Program-made: the position numbers and the translations under genes | The notes under the pieces: model-generated | What the model was told of the DNA's origin: nothing | Databases searched by the model: none | What the model saw: the letters and a program-made list of their open reading frames with translations, nothing else | Assembly (NCBI GenBank): GCA_900290365.1 | Contig: OMOE01000133.1 | Span: 8,457 to 44,354 of the forward strand | Reading direction: 5' to 3' | Source of the DNA: Syntrophobacter sp. SbD1 | GTDB taxonomy: Bacteria; Desulfobacterota; Syntrophobacteria; Syntrophobacterales; Syntrophobacteraceae | DNA: 35,898 nucleotides | Shown here: in pieces, positions 8,449 to 16,330 of the stretch | Position numbering within the stretch: the first letter of the stretch is position 1 | Layout: each line of letters begins with the position of its first letter

Positions 8449-9921
8449 CTATTCAGCAGCTTCCCCTCCCGCCTCAAATTCCGGTTGTGTAAGCGGGAGT
8501 CTTATGATCATGGTGGCGCCCTGCCCTTCCTCGCTTACCACTTCGATTTCGCCGCTGTGATTATCGATTATGGTCTGAACGATGGCAAGCCCCAGTCCCG
8601 TTCCCTTTTCGCGAGTGGTGAAAAAAGGATTGAAAATCTTTTTCATGGTCTCTTTGGGAATGCCCGAACCTGTGTCCTGGACCTGAATTTCCACGAGAGA
8701 ATCCCCATTGCCGCCACCAGTTATCGCAGTCTTTACTGTTAGCATGCCACCTTCAGGCATCGCCTGAATCGAATTGGCAAAGATGTTGACAAAGGCCCGG
8801 TAAAGCAGATCATGGTCGGCGTCCAGACAATACTCCCCTGTCTGATAACATTTTTGGACCTTGATTCCGAGCCGCTGACACTCAGCTTCCAGTATTGAAA
8901 GATTCCTGTCCAGAATGTCCTCTATCTTGCATTCGGAAGGATGCAGCGTCGTGGGCCTGGCGAAATCCAGAAACTCGGTCAGGATATCATTCAGGCGTGT
9001 CGATTCTTCGACGATGATCGAGGAAAATTTCTTTTGCCGATCATCGCTCATGCGGCAATCGAGAAGCTCCGCGGTGCTTCTTATGATTCCAAGGGGATTG
9101 CGGATTTCGTGGGAAACGCCGGCAATCATTTCCCCAAGCGCAGCAAGCCGCTCAGATTGATTAAGCTGCTCTTCGAGCTTGTATTTCTCCTGGCTTCTTG
9201 CTGTAATTATCCGCTCGGCGCGGCGGGCGATAAACAGGATGGTCACAAACAAAATGCCAACGAAGAGAAGAAAACTCAGTGCTACGATCCACTGAAACCG
9301 GTATATGGTTTTGTAATCCGGAGTTACGTCCTGGGTTATCTCAAAGACGCCCAGCACCTTTCCTCTTCTCCAGCTAAGCGGCCTCTCCTCCCACATCGGC
9401 AGGTAGGTCGTAAGTCTTCGAGTGCCGCCTTTAAATTCGAACCCGAAAAAATCATTCTCTTCGGCCGATAGCACCGAAACGGATTCTTCGTTTAAAGCTC
9501 GAGTAAAAGGGTCTCCAATGTTCCCCTTACTGCCGATTTTTTCATTGTCTGTAGTGTAGGTTAGTATCTGCTCCTTATCGTAGATGTTCACGTGTTCCAC
9601 CAGTAGTCCGTGGATGTTGTTTCTTACTACCGTGTCAAGCCTTTCATACTGGCTTTCACTTCTGAGGCGGATCTCCCCCTCCGCAATCAGGGTGGGCACC
9701 GTGAATTGAAAAAAAACCTGGTGGTTCAGGTTTTCGGCAACCAGCAAAGCGTATTGTTCGCTTTTTTTCAGCAAAATGGCCTTGGCTCTTTGCGAGATAA
9801 ACCCGGACAAGACAATGGTGCAAACAAGGATCACCATCAGACTTGAAAGCGCAAGATACTTGACCAGTTGAAAAGGCTTAACGCTTTCTAAATTTTTTTT
9901 CTTTGCCTGGATCGTTTTCAT
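8449..9921 (-). CDS. Membrane sensor histidine kinase, partner of the sigma-54 activator
   Basis: 490 residues from the ATG at 9921, which overlaps the rarA stop by four bases (ATGA); an upstream extension would run inside rarA and is rejected. Two membrane segments (YLALSSLMVILVCTIVLSG and ALSFLLFVGILFVTILFI) enclose a periplasmic sensor domain of about 160 residues with no clear Cache motif. A coiled linker leads to HisKA with the phosphoacceptor His in AGVSHEIRNPLGII. The HATPase domain has N-box FVNIFANSIQAM, DTGSGIPKE, FFTTREKGTGLGLAIV. It belongs to the NtrB-like kinases that pair with sigma-54 activators, and only 3 bp separate it from the downstream regulator. The stimulus is unknown. 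Confidence 0.92.
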   Translation of the reverse strand: MKTIQAKKKNLESVKPFQLVKYLALSSLMVILVCTIVLSGFISQRAKAILLKKSEQYALLVAENLNHQVFFQFTVPTLIAEGEIRLRSESQYERLDTVVRNNIHGLLVEHVNIYDKEQILTYTTDNEKIGSKGNIGDPFTRALNEESVSVLSAEENDFFGFEFKGGTRRLTTYLPMWEERPLSWRRGKVLGVFEITQDVTPDYKTIYRFQWIVALSFLLFVGILFVTILFIARRAERIITARSQEKYKLEEQLNQSERLAALGEMIAGVSHEIRNPLGIIRSTAELLDCRMSDDRQKKFSSIIVEESTRLNDILTEFLDFARPTTLHPSECKIEDILDRNLSILEAECQRLGIKVQKCYQTGEYCLDADHDLLYRAFVNIFANSIQAMPEGGMLTVKTAITGGGNGDSLVEIQVQDTGSGIPKETMKKIFNPFFTTREKGTGLGLAIVQTIIDNHSGEIEVVSEEGQGATMIIRLPLTQPEFEAGGEAAE

Positions 9922-11295
9922 TTTTCCGAGCTGTCTTCTTTGTTGAGCAGTTCCTTCACCATCGAGCGCCTTCGTTCGAGCTGATCCATGAATTCGGCTT
10001 CCCAACCGCCGGCTTTCGGATAATAGAAAAGCACACCTGCCAACTCAGCCGGCATGTAGGACTCGGGGAGCCACCCCCCCTCGTAATCGTGAGCGTACTT
10101 GTATTGCTTCCCATAGCCGAGCTTTTTCATGAGCCCCGTGGGCGCATTGCGCAGGTGCAAAGGCACCCGGGCCGCGCCACTGTCTTTAGCCACCTCAAGG
10201 GCACTGTCCATGGCGACATATAGCGAATTGCTCTTGGGCGCAAGGCAAAGATACACGACCGCTTGAGCAAGGGCAAGCTCGCCTTCGGGACTGCCCAGGA
10301 AATGCCAGGAAATGATAGGCCTGGAAAGCGTTCACAGCCTGAACCAGAGCGGCTGGATCAGCAAGCCCGATATCTTCCGAGGCCATCCTGACGATACGTC
10401 GCGCCAGGTAGAGCGGGTCCTCCCCAGCGTCGAGCATACGGGCCAACCAGTAGAGCGCCGCGTCAGGGTCGCTTCCCCTGACGCTTTTGTGTAGTGCGGA
10501 AATGAGGCTGAAATGTTCTTCGCCTGCCTTGTCATAATGCACGGACTTACGCAGCAAAGCTTCCTTTGCCACCTCGAGATCCACCTCCCGCATACCTTCG
10601 GAATCGGGCGCTGTGGTCATTACACCTATTTCCAAAGCATTGAGGATGACCCTTGCATCTCCTCCTGAGGCAGCAATCAAATAATCTTGTGCTTCCTCGG
10701 TAAGGCGCGCGGGGAACCTTCCCAACCCTTTCTCGGCATCGCTGAGAGCATGGCCGATAATTTGTTTCAAATCCTGGCTCAGCAGAGGCTCCAGAACCAC
10801 AACCTGTGCGCGCGAAAGCAGGGGACGAATAATCTCAAAAGACGGATTTTCCGTGGTGGCCCCGAGCAGAAGCACCGTCCCATTTTCAACGTGCGGCAAA
10901 AGGGTGTCCTGCTGAGCCTTGTTCAGTCTGTGAATTTCGTCCATCAGCAGCCATGTTCTCATCTTTTTTTTCGCAAAAACTTCTTTGGCTTCCTGAACGG
11001 CTGCCCGTATTTCCCTGGCCCCAGCCATGACAGCAGATAGAGATACGAGGTGGCCTCCGGTATGAGCTGCGATGATTGCGGCAAGAGTCGTCTTGCCGCA
11101 CCCCGGAGGTCCCCAAAGAATAAGGGAGTGAAACCTCCGGTTGCGCAAAACTCTATCGAGTATTTTCCCCGGCCCGAGTAGCTGTGACTGCCCGATGAAC
11201 TCACCGAGGCTGCGAGGGCGCATCCGTTCGGCAAGCGGCGCCTCATTCAGAGGTTTGTCACCGGAACGGGTATCGAATATATTTAATTGGTCCAT
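9918..11295 (-). pseudogene. rarA: RarA/MgsA recombination AAA+ ATPase, frameshifted by a 10-bp duplication
   Basis: RarA (MgsA) is a clamp-loader-like ATPase acting at stalled replication forks. Codons from 11295 give the AAA+ part: RPRSLGEFIGQSQLLGPG, Walker A WGPPGCGKTTLA, Walker B TWLLMDEIHRLNKAQQD, sensor 1 LLLGATTENPSFE. Reading then shifts after QAYHFL; the rest of the family (YLCLAPKSNSLYVA, VPLHLRNAPTGLMKKLGYG, YKYAHDYEGGW) continues in another frame to 9918. At the break the 10-mer CCAGGAAATG (plus strand) stands twice in tandem (10295-10314). Deleting one copy gives 1368 bp, an uninterrupted 455-residue protein, the usual RarA length. Either a recent inactivating duplication, a reversible slippage site or an assembly error. 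The stop overlaps the downstream kinase start by four bases. Confidence 0.93.
10295..10314. repeat. 10-bp perfect tandem duplication inside rarA
   Basis: CCAGGAAATG at 10295-10304 is repeated exactly at 10305-10314. It adds 10 bp, not a multiple of three, and is placed exactly where the rarA frame breaks. Confidence 0.95.
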
Positions 11296-11455
11296 AGGCC
11301 TCAGGTTTTCACAGGTCGATTTTATCGCTTCCCGTCGTCACTTGGGCGAAACAGCCCCATGTTCCTCAACAATAACAGGATAGCCTAATTTTAATGAAAG
11401 TGTACGAATATTCCAGCTTTTTGCAGAAAAGCCCATAGTTTTGGTGACAAGATCA

Positions 11456-11485
11456 TTGTTCATTTTTCCCTGTACGTGGTATAGA
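11456..11485 (+). promoter_or_regulatory. Weak candidate sigma-70 promoter upstream of the receiver cluster
   Basis: TTGTTC at 11456-11461 and TATAGA at 11480-11485 with an 18-bp spacer, 31 bp before the start codon at 11517, in the divergent gap between rarA and the receiver gene. Confidence 0.3.
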
Positions 11486-11516
11486 AAAACTTACTCTATT
11501 TCGAGAGTTGGCGCAT

Positions 11517-12005
11517 ATGAACCACAGGACAGTTAACAGAATAGTGCTCGTCATGGTCGATGACGATGAGGATGATTGTCTGCTGGTTGAAGCCGCTTTG
11601 TACGAAGCCTACTTAAAGTGTGATTTTCACTGCGTTAAGGATGGCTTGGATATGCTCGACTATCTTAATCGGCGCGGCAGCTTCACGGAACCTGACAGTT
11701 CACCGCGTCCGGACCTTATCCTGCTTGACCTCAATCTGCCCGCCATGAGCGGCCGGGAAGTGCTCCAAAAACTAAAAACCGATCAACGCTTTCGCTCAAT
11801 ACCCATTATCGTTCTGACGACCTCGATCAATGAAGAGGATATAGCTTTTTCCTACGATATGGGCGCCAATACGTACATAATTAAAGAACCTTCGTTTGCG
11901 GGGCTCCTTAGCGCCATCAAGGTAGTAAAGGAGTATTGGCTGGAGACGGCCACTCTCCCCCCGAGGGAAGAATTTGCATCCCGAAAAAAAGATAGAGAAA
12001 ATTGA
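11517..12005 (+). CDS. Rcp1/CheY-like single-domain response regulator
   Basis: 162 residues from the ATG at 11517; a TTG three codons earlier is also possible. It is a stand-alone receiver of the phytochrome-partner (Rcp1-like) subfamily, with the acidic cluster VMVDDDEDDCLLVEAAL, a long loop after DYLNRRG, phosphoacceptor Asp71 in LILLDLNLPAMSG, Thr in IIVLTTS and Lys in NTYIIKEPSF. There is no output domain, so it acts by phosphotransfer or protein binding. The PAS-LuxR gene starts inside its 3' end (32-bp overlap), indicating a translationally coupled pair. A close paralogue lies at 13791-14366. Confidence 0.88.
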   Translation: MNHRTVNRIVLVMVDDDEDDCLLVEAALYEAYLKCDFHCVKDGLDMLDYLNRRGSFTEPDSSPRPDLILLDLNLPAMSGREVLQKLKTDQRFRSIPIIVLTTSINEEDIAFSYDMGANTYIIKEPSFAGLLSAIKVVKEYWLETATLPPREEFASRKKDREN

Positions 12006-13005
12006 TTTTGATCCGGATTTTGCTGGACAGCGGCACATGAAAATTGAGCGCAGGGAACAGTTGGCCGAAGGAACCAAGAGTCTCATCGAGCAAGTTGCCC
12101 GGCTAAAATCCGAGCTTGCCGAGGCCAAAGCATTTCTTGAGGCAGTCGTCGAGCATATTCCCGAGGCAATCACCATAGTCGATGGCAAAAATCTCACTGT
12201 TAGAATGGTGAGCAAATGCTGCCGGGACCTGCTTGGCCACTCAAAGGAAAAACTGGAGGGAATCCCTTACCGGGAGTACGAAAACATCCGCGACCTGGTT
12301 AGTGCTGAAGGCTCTCCGACCGGTTGTGATCAATTGCCGCTGATTCGATCCACTCTCAAGGGCGAGATTATAACAAACGAAGAATGGTTGATGAAAAAAG
12401 CCGACGGGAAGGACCTGAATTTGCTATGCAATTCGGGACCGATCCTTGATCGGCAGGGCAAGGTAATCGCGGGAATTGCCGTTTGGCGAGACATAACTGA
12501 AGACAAGCGTGCGCAGGAGGAATTGCGCACCAGGCATACAGCCGCGCGCAAGGATATGGAACAGGAGCTTGAGGCAAAATCTTATCGCCTCCGCGAAGTC
12601 AACTCCGCTTTGAAGGCGTTACTGCGCCAAAGAGACGAGGACAGGAAGGAGCTGGAAGAAGCTCTGCTGATCAATATAGAAAATCTCATTCTGCCCTACA
12701 TCAAGCGATTGAAAAGCAGTCCGTTGAGCAGTTCCCAGGCCTCATTGGTTGAAATCCTCGAATCTCATTTAAAAGAGCTTACTTCAAAATTCGACAAAAC
12801 GCTCGCTCTTGAATTCAGGGTCCTCACACCCACGGAAATGAGGGTGGCCGCCCTTGTAAGGGAGGGCAAAACAAGCAAGGAAATCGCCGACCTTTTGTGT
12901 GTGTCCGAAAAAACGGCTTCATTTCACAGGAACAATATCAGGACAAAACTTGCGTTAAGAGGAACCGGAGCCAATCTAAGGTCCCATCTTTTGAGTCTTA
13001 TCTGA
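11974..13005 (+). CDS. PAS domain transcriptional regulator with LuxR-type HTH
   Basis: 343 residues from a TTG at 11974 preceded by GAGGG; an ATG at 12037 (MKIERREQ) is an alternative start that avoids most of the overlap with the receiver. A coiled coil (about 28-55) leads into a PAS domain (about 55-165: FLEAVVEHIPEAITIVDGK, then PILDRQGKVIAGIAVWRDITEDKRAQ). A second long coiled coil follows (170-230), then a four-helix-like part and a C-terminal LuxR HTH (about 280-343) with LTPTEMRVAALVREGKTSKE and SEKTASFHRNNIRTKL. It has no receiver or kinase domain, so the overlapping receiver may regulate it in trans. The signal or cofactor of the PAS domain is unknown. Confidence 0.85.
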   Translation: MHPEKKIEKIDFDPDFAGQRHMKIERREQLAEGTKSLIEQVARLKSELAEAKAFLEAVVEHIPEAITIVDGKNLTVRMVSKCCRDLLGHSKEKLEGIPYREYENIRDLVSAEGSPTGCDQLPLIRSTLKGEIITNEEWLMKKADGKDLNLLCNSGPILDRQGKVIAGIAVWRDITEDKRAQEELRTRHTAARKDMEQELEAKSYRLREVNSALKALLRQRDEDRKELEEALLINIENLILPYIKRLKSSPLSSSQASLVEILESHLKELTSKFDKTLALEFRVLTPTEMRVAALVREGKTSKEIADLLCVSEKTASFHRNNIRTKLALRGTGANLRSHLLSLI

Positions 13006-13159
13006 TATACCAGTTTTTACCTCGTATTTCCCCATCAAATTCTTGGGCTTTTAATTCGGTCCAAAATCTGTAACTTTATACCTCAGAAGGCAGTAGCCTG
13101 TTACTTGTGCTCAAACTCAGACCCGGACTCCGTTCGGCTGTAGACCTTAGAGGGAAGCG

Positions 13160-13591
13160 TTGAATACGAAGCCATCACCTGCTGTTGCCATACTGGACGA
13201 AGATGGTGACGATCGCCTCCTGTTGCAGCAGGCATTCGAGCTGTGCAGGCAGGACATAGAAGTCCATTCTTTCGAAGTAAGCGAAGGCCTGTTGGGATAC
13301 TTGCACGAACAAGCCGGCCACGGCAAACATGGCGGCGCGGCCGATTTGGTGATACTGGGTCTTCACCTGCCCTGGGAGTTCACATTTGACCTTATTGCCA
13401 CCATCAAGTCAGATCCAGGTTTAAGGCAAATACCCATCATAGTTCTCATTGGGCTTGTCCCCGATGCTCTTATAAAAAGATTCTACGACCTGGGGGCAAA
13501 TACTGTAATAACCAGGCCGGTTCTTTGGGATGAACTCTTAAGCGTCCTGAAAAAAACATGCGATTACTGGTTTGGGCCCCTGCACATGTGA
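13160..13591 (+). CDS. Pseudo-receiver protein lacking the phosphoacceptor aspartate
   Basis: 143 residues, TTG start with AGAGGGAA six bases before it. It aligns with the Rcp1-like receivers on both sides (ILDEDGDDRLLLQQAFE, LGYLHEQ, IATIKSDPGLRQIPIIVL, YDLGANTVITRP), but the phosphoacceptor Asp is Gly (ADLVILGLHLP, residue 67), the switch Thr after VL is missing and the conserved Lys is Arg (ITRP). It cannot be phosphorylated in the usual way. It could work as a constitutive partner, bind another ligand, or be decaying; the intact frame and good ribosome binding site argue against simple decay. It stands between two canonical paralogues on the same strand. Confidence 0.82.
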   Translation: MNTKPSPAVAILDEDGDDRLLLQQAFELCRQDIEVHSFEVSEGLLGYLHEQAGHGKHGGAADLVILGLHLPWEFTFDLIATIKSDPGLRQIPIIVLIGLVPDALIKRFYDLGANTVITRPVLWDELLSVLKKTCDYWFGPLHM

Positions 13592-13790
13592 TCAAAGAGT
13601 AAAAGGCACGCTGCCAGGGTCCGGTTTCCGAAAGCAAAATATCAGTGGCCTCTTTCTTCAATAAGTGATACCTATAAGGAAACTGGCAATCATTATCCAC
13701 CTTGCGAACCAGTCGCTCTCAATCGCCGGAATTGTGAGTGGAGGGTCTGATAATGAATAATGGTCCTCGAAAGGCGAAAAAGGGAGCGCA

Positions 13791-14366
13791 ATGTCAAAAA
13801 CCCCTCAGTGTTCCGATGACTATCCCGAAAAAACAGAACCTCCCGAAGTTGACCTCTCTTGTCGGCAGGACTTAAGCAAACGCGATGACCGTGACAGGGT
13901 AGTCCTGGTAATGGTAGATGACGATGAGGATGACTGTCTTCTCGTAAGTGAGGCGCTAAAGATCTCCTGTACCGGTTGCAGTTTCCGTTGCGTTCGGGAC
14001 GGCGCTGAAATAATGGATTATCTGAATCGGACCGGCTCTTATAACAACCCTGAATTGTCTCCTGTTCCAGATATCATCCTGTTAGACCTTAACATGCCGA
14101 GAATGGGCGGCCGCGAGGTCTTGAAAAGATTGAAGGCCGACCCTCGCTTTCGGGCCATTCCGGTCATCATCCTGACGACATCGAAAGAACTTGAGGACGT
14201 AAAGGCGTGCTATGCTCTGGGCGCCAATTCCTATATCACAAAGCAGCCCTCCTTCGATGCACTGGTTATCGCCGTGAAAACGCTTACGGAGTACTGGGTC
14301 GAGATAGCAACTCTGCCCCCCAGAAAAACTCCGGCCCGAGACCCTATTGAGCCCGATAAGCACTGA
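13791..14366 (+). CDS. Rcp1/CheY-like single-domain response regulator
   Basis: 191 residues, ATG start after GGGAGCGCA. An N-terminal polar extension of about 35 residues precedes a complete receiver: VLVMVDDDEDDCLLVSEAL, DYLNRTGSYNN, phosphoacceptor Asp in IILLDLNMPRMGG, IILTTSKE and the Lys in NSYITKQPSF. It is very similar to the receiver at 11517-12005, including the terminal EYWVEIATLPPR, so the two arose by duplication with the pseudo-receiver between them. No output domain and no adjacent kinase are visible. Confidence 0.88.
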   Translation: MSKTPQCSDDYPEKTEPPEVDLSCRQDLSKRDDRDRVVLVMVDDDEDDCLLVSEALKISCTGCSFRCVRDGAEIMDYLNRTGSYNNPELSPVPDIILLDLNMPRMGGREVLKRLKADPRFRAIPVIILTTSKELEDVKACYALGANSYITKQPSFDALVIAVKTLTEYWVEIATLPPRKTPARDPIEPDKH

Positions 14367-14611
14367 AGAAGGCGCACGCGGGCATTTTTGAACCCCCCGT
14401 TGTTTGCTCGTCTCCATATCTTTTGGCAACACCCTGGATAGCCGGAGATGTCCGTATTGTCACCATCTTAAACCTTGGCCCTGCTCTCCCGTAACGCTGC
14501 CGCCCCCAATATCCCCCCATAACGTCGCAGCGATTTTGCTGGTTCCCATTTTTTTGTGGCGCTTTTCGTCACATTGCTGCTCAGGGACCGACTCCCTCGC
14601 TTTCACACCAT

Positions 14612-14716
14612 GGCGAATTCGTGCAGGCTTGCCTAAACAAGGTGATCGACCTCATGGACGCGGTGAGGCAGGCAGGGGTGGCAAGGATCGCGGTGGCGGT
14701 GAGTCCCTTGGCTTAA
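14612..14716 (+). pseudogene. C-terminal remnant of an ExbD/TolR-type protein
   Basis: In an otherwise gene-free gap of about 490 bp (14367-14856), the frame GEFVQACLNKVIDLMDAVRQ, then AGVARIAVAVSPLA and a TAA at 14714-14716, matches the C-terminal end of ExbD/TolR energy-transducing proteins, where a MD.(V/A)..AGV..I.(V/I)..(S/T)PL ending is typical. Nothing matching the rest of the family, and no start with a ribosome binding site, lies upstream, so it is a fragment. The remainder of the gap shows only a T9 run near 14829-14838 and no clear gene. Confidence 0.6.
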
Positions 14717-14856
14717 CGGGGGCAGGAAATGATGAACATGGTAATTTGTCAGGCAAGAAGCCGGCCGGTATAAACATGCCCCCACAACGAGTTGAATACT
14801 TATTCGATCAGAAACCGGCTGCGATAATGCCTTTTTTTTTCTACTTTTCCCTTTCT

Positions 14857-15561
14857 TTATTCTTCTCCCAGGTAGGCCTTTCGCACCCGTTCATCTTTGA
14901 GGAGTTCCATACCTGTGCCTTCGAGAACTACCGCGCCGGTTTCAAGTACGTATCCGTAATGCGCTATGCTGAGGGCGGCCACCGCGTTCTGCTCGATCAA
15001 AAGGATGGTTGTCCCCTCGCGGTTGATTTGCTCAATTGCCCTGAAAACCTCTTGCACCATCAGGGGCGCAAGCCCCAGAGACGGTTCGTCCAACAGAACC
15101 AGCTTCGGTCTGCTCATAAGCGCACGGGCAAACGCGAGCATTTGCTGCTCACCCCCGCTGAGTGTTCCCGCCAACTGCGCCTGTCTTTCGGAAAGTCGCG
15201 GAAAAATCGAAAACACCCACTCGACCCCGCTTTTAGACTCTGCAAAAGTGCGGTTGTAAGCGCCAAGCTCAAGGTTTTCCATAACGGTGAGGTTTCCAAA
15301 TATGCGCCTTCCTTCGGGACTGACCGCAATACCCCGCTGAATTATAGTGTGAGTGCTCAGCCTGGTTATTTCACCTCCCATAAAATGAACAGCGCCGGAA
15401 CGCGGTTTTACCAATCCTACAATCACTCTGAAAACGGTGGTCTTCCCGGCGCCATTGGCGCCGATCAAAGAGACAATTCGTCCCAGGTCGATCCTGAGAC
15501 TTATCCCTTTTAGAGCGTGTATCCCCCCGTAATAGACGTGAAGATCCTCAGCCCTGAGCAT
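14857..15561 (-). CDS. livF: Branched-chain amino acid ABC transporter, ATP-binding protein LivF
   Basis: 234 residues from the ATG at 15561 (MLRAEDLHVYYGGIHALKGI), which matches family N-termini; longer upstream starts would extend deep into livG. Walker A is LIGANGAGKTTVF, the Q-loop region is RGIAVSPEGRRIF, the signature is LSGGEQQMLAFARAL and Walker B is LVLLDEPSLGLAP. LivF and LivG together energise high-affinity import of branched-chain amino acids or related compounds. It is the last gene of livHMGF and its start overlaps livG by 14 bp. Confidence 0.93.
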   Translation of the reverse strand: MLRAEDLHVYYGGIHALKGISLRIDLGRIVSLIGANGAGKTTVFRVIVGLVKPRSGAVHFMGGEITRLSTHTIIQRGIAVSPEGRRIFGNLTVMENLELGAYNRTFAESKSGVEWVFSIFPRLSERQAQLAGTLSGGEQQMLAFARALMSRPKLVLLDEPSLGLAPLMVQEVFRAIEQINREGTTILLIEQNAVAALSIAHYGYVLETGAVVLEGTGMELLKDERVRKAYLGEE

Positions 15562-16330
15562 AAGTTGCTGTGCCCCCAAGGTAAGCAGAGATAACCTGCG
15601 GGTTGCTCCTGACTTCATCAGGAGTACCTTCGCCGATCGACTTGCCGTAGTTCATGACTCTGATGCGCTCGCAAAGGTTCATGACGAACTTCATATCGTG
15701 CTCGATCAAAAAAATAGTAATTTCCCTTGTTTCCCGTATTCTCCGGATGAACGCGGCAAGCTCCATTTTTTCCATCGGGTTCATTCCGGCAGCAGGTTCA
15801 TCGAGCAAGAGCATACCTGGTTCGGTGGCAAGCGCCCGGGCGATTTCTAGCTTGCGCTGCAAGCCATAAGGAAGATTTTGGGCCTTTTCAAAAGCAAGCT
15901 CCGAAAGGCCTGCTTCTTCGAGGTATCTGAGCGAATGCTCCCGAATTCTTTCTTCCTCCTTCCGGTGCTTAGTCAGCCCAAGCATTGCGGCCCAAAACGA
16001 CGAACGGATCGAATGATGGCAAGACACCATAACGTTTTCGAGCACGCTCATATCGGCGAAAAGCTTTATATTCTGAAATGTGCGGGCTATGCCCCTGGCC
16101 GTAATGAGGTGAGAGGGAAGCTGGGCGATGCTTTCTGCTTTCCATGTAAGGTCTCCAACCGTAGGCCTCAGCACGCCGGTTATTATATTGAACACCGTTG
16201 TCTTTCCAGCCCCGTTTGGACCGATCAGGCCTGCGAGTTCACCTCGTTCGAGAGTAATGGAGAAATCGTTTACCGCCGTGATCCCGCCGAACTCCTTTGT
16301 CACATGGCGCATTTGGAAAAGAGGATTCAT
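15548..16330 (-). CDS. livG: Branched-chain amino acid ABC transporter, ATP-binding protein LivG
   Basis: 260 residues. Walker A LIGPNGAGKTTVFNIITG, the LivG-type insert TARGIARTFQNIKLFADMSVLENV, signature LPYGLQRKLEIARALATEP, Walker B MLLLDEPAAGMNPMEK and the H-loop FLIEHDMKFVMN. The long insert before the signature (SSFWAAMLGLTKHRKEEERI) and the LPYGLQRKLEIA form of the signature are characteristic of LivG rather than LivF. It overlaps livM by four bases upstream and livF by 14 bp downstream. Confidence 0.94.
   Translation of the reverse strand: MNPLFQMRHVTKEFGGITAVNDFSITLERGELAGLIGPNGAGKTTVFNIITGVLRPTVGDLTWKAESIAQLPSHLITARGIARTFQNIKLFADMSVLENVMVSCHHSIRSSFWAAMLGLTKHRKEEERIREHSLRYLEEAGLSELAFEKAQNLPYGLQRKLEIARALATEPGMLLLDEPAAGMNPMEKMELAAFIRRIRETREITIFLIEHDMKFVMNLCERIRVMNYGKSIGEGTPDEVRSNPQVISAYLGGTATYAQG

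Noticed and set aside
14770..14840. Terminator before the T9 run at 14829-14838
   Set aside because: The only pairing found (AGCCGG with CCGGCT) encloses a long loop and does not sit next to the T-run.
14404..15513. Long plus-strand open frame of 369 codons
   Set aside because: Most of it lies antisense to livF, has no family motifs and no ribosome binding site; only the short ExbD-like tail, in another frame, is meaningful.
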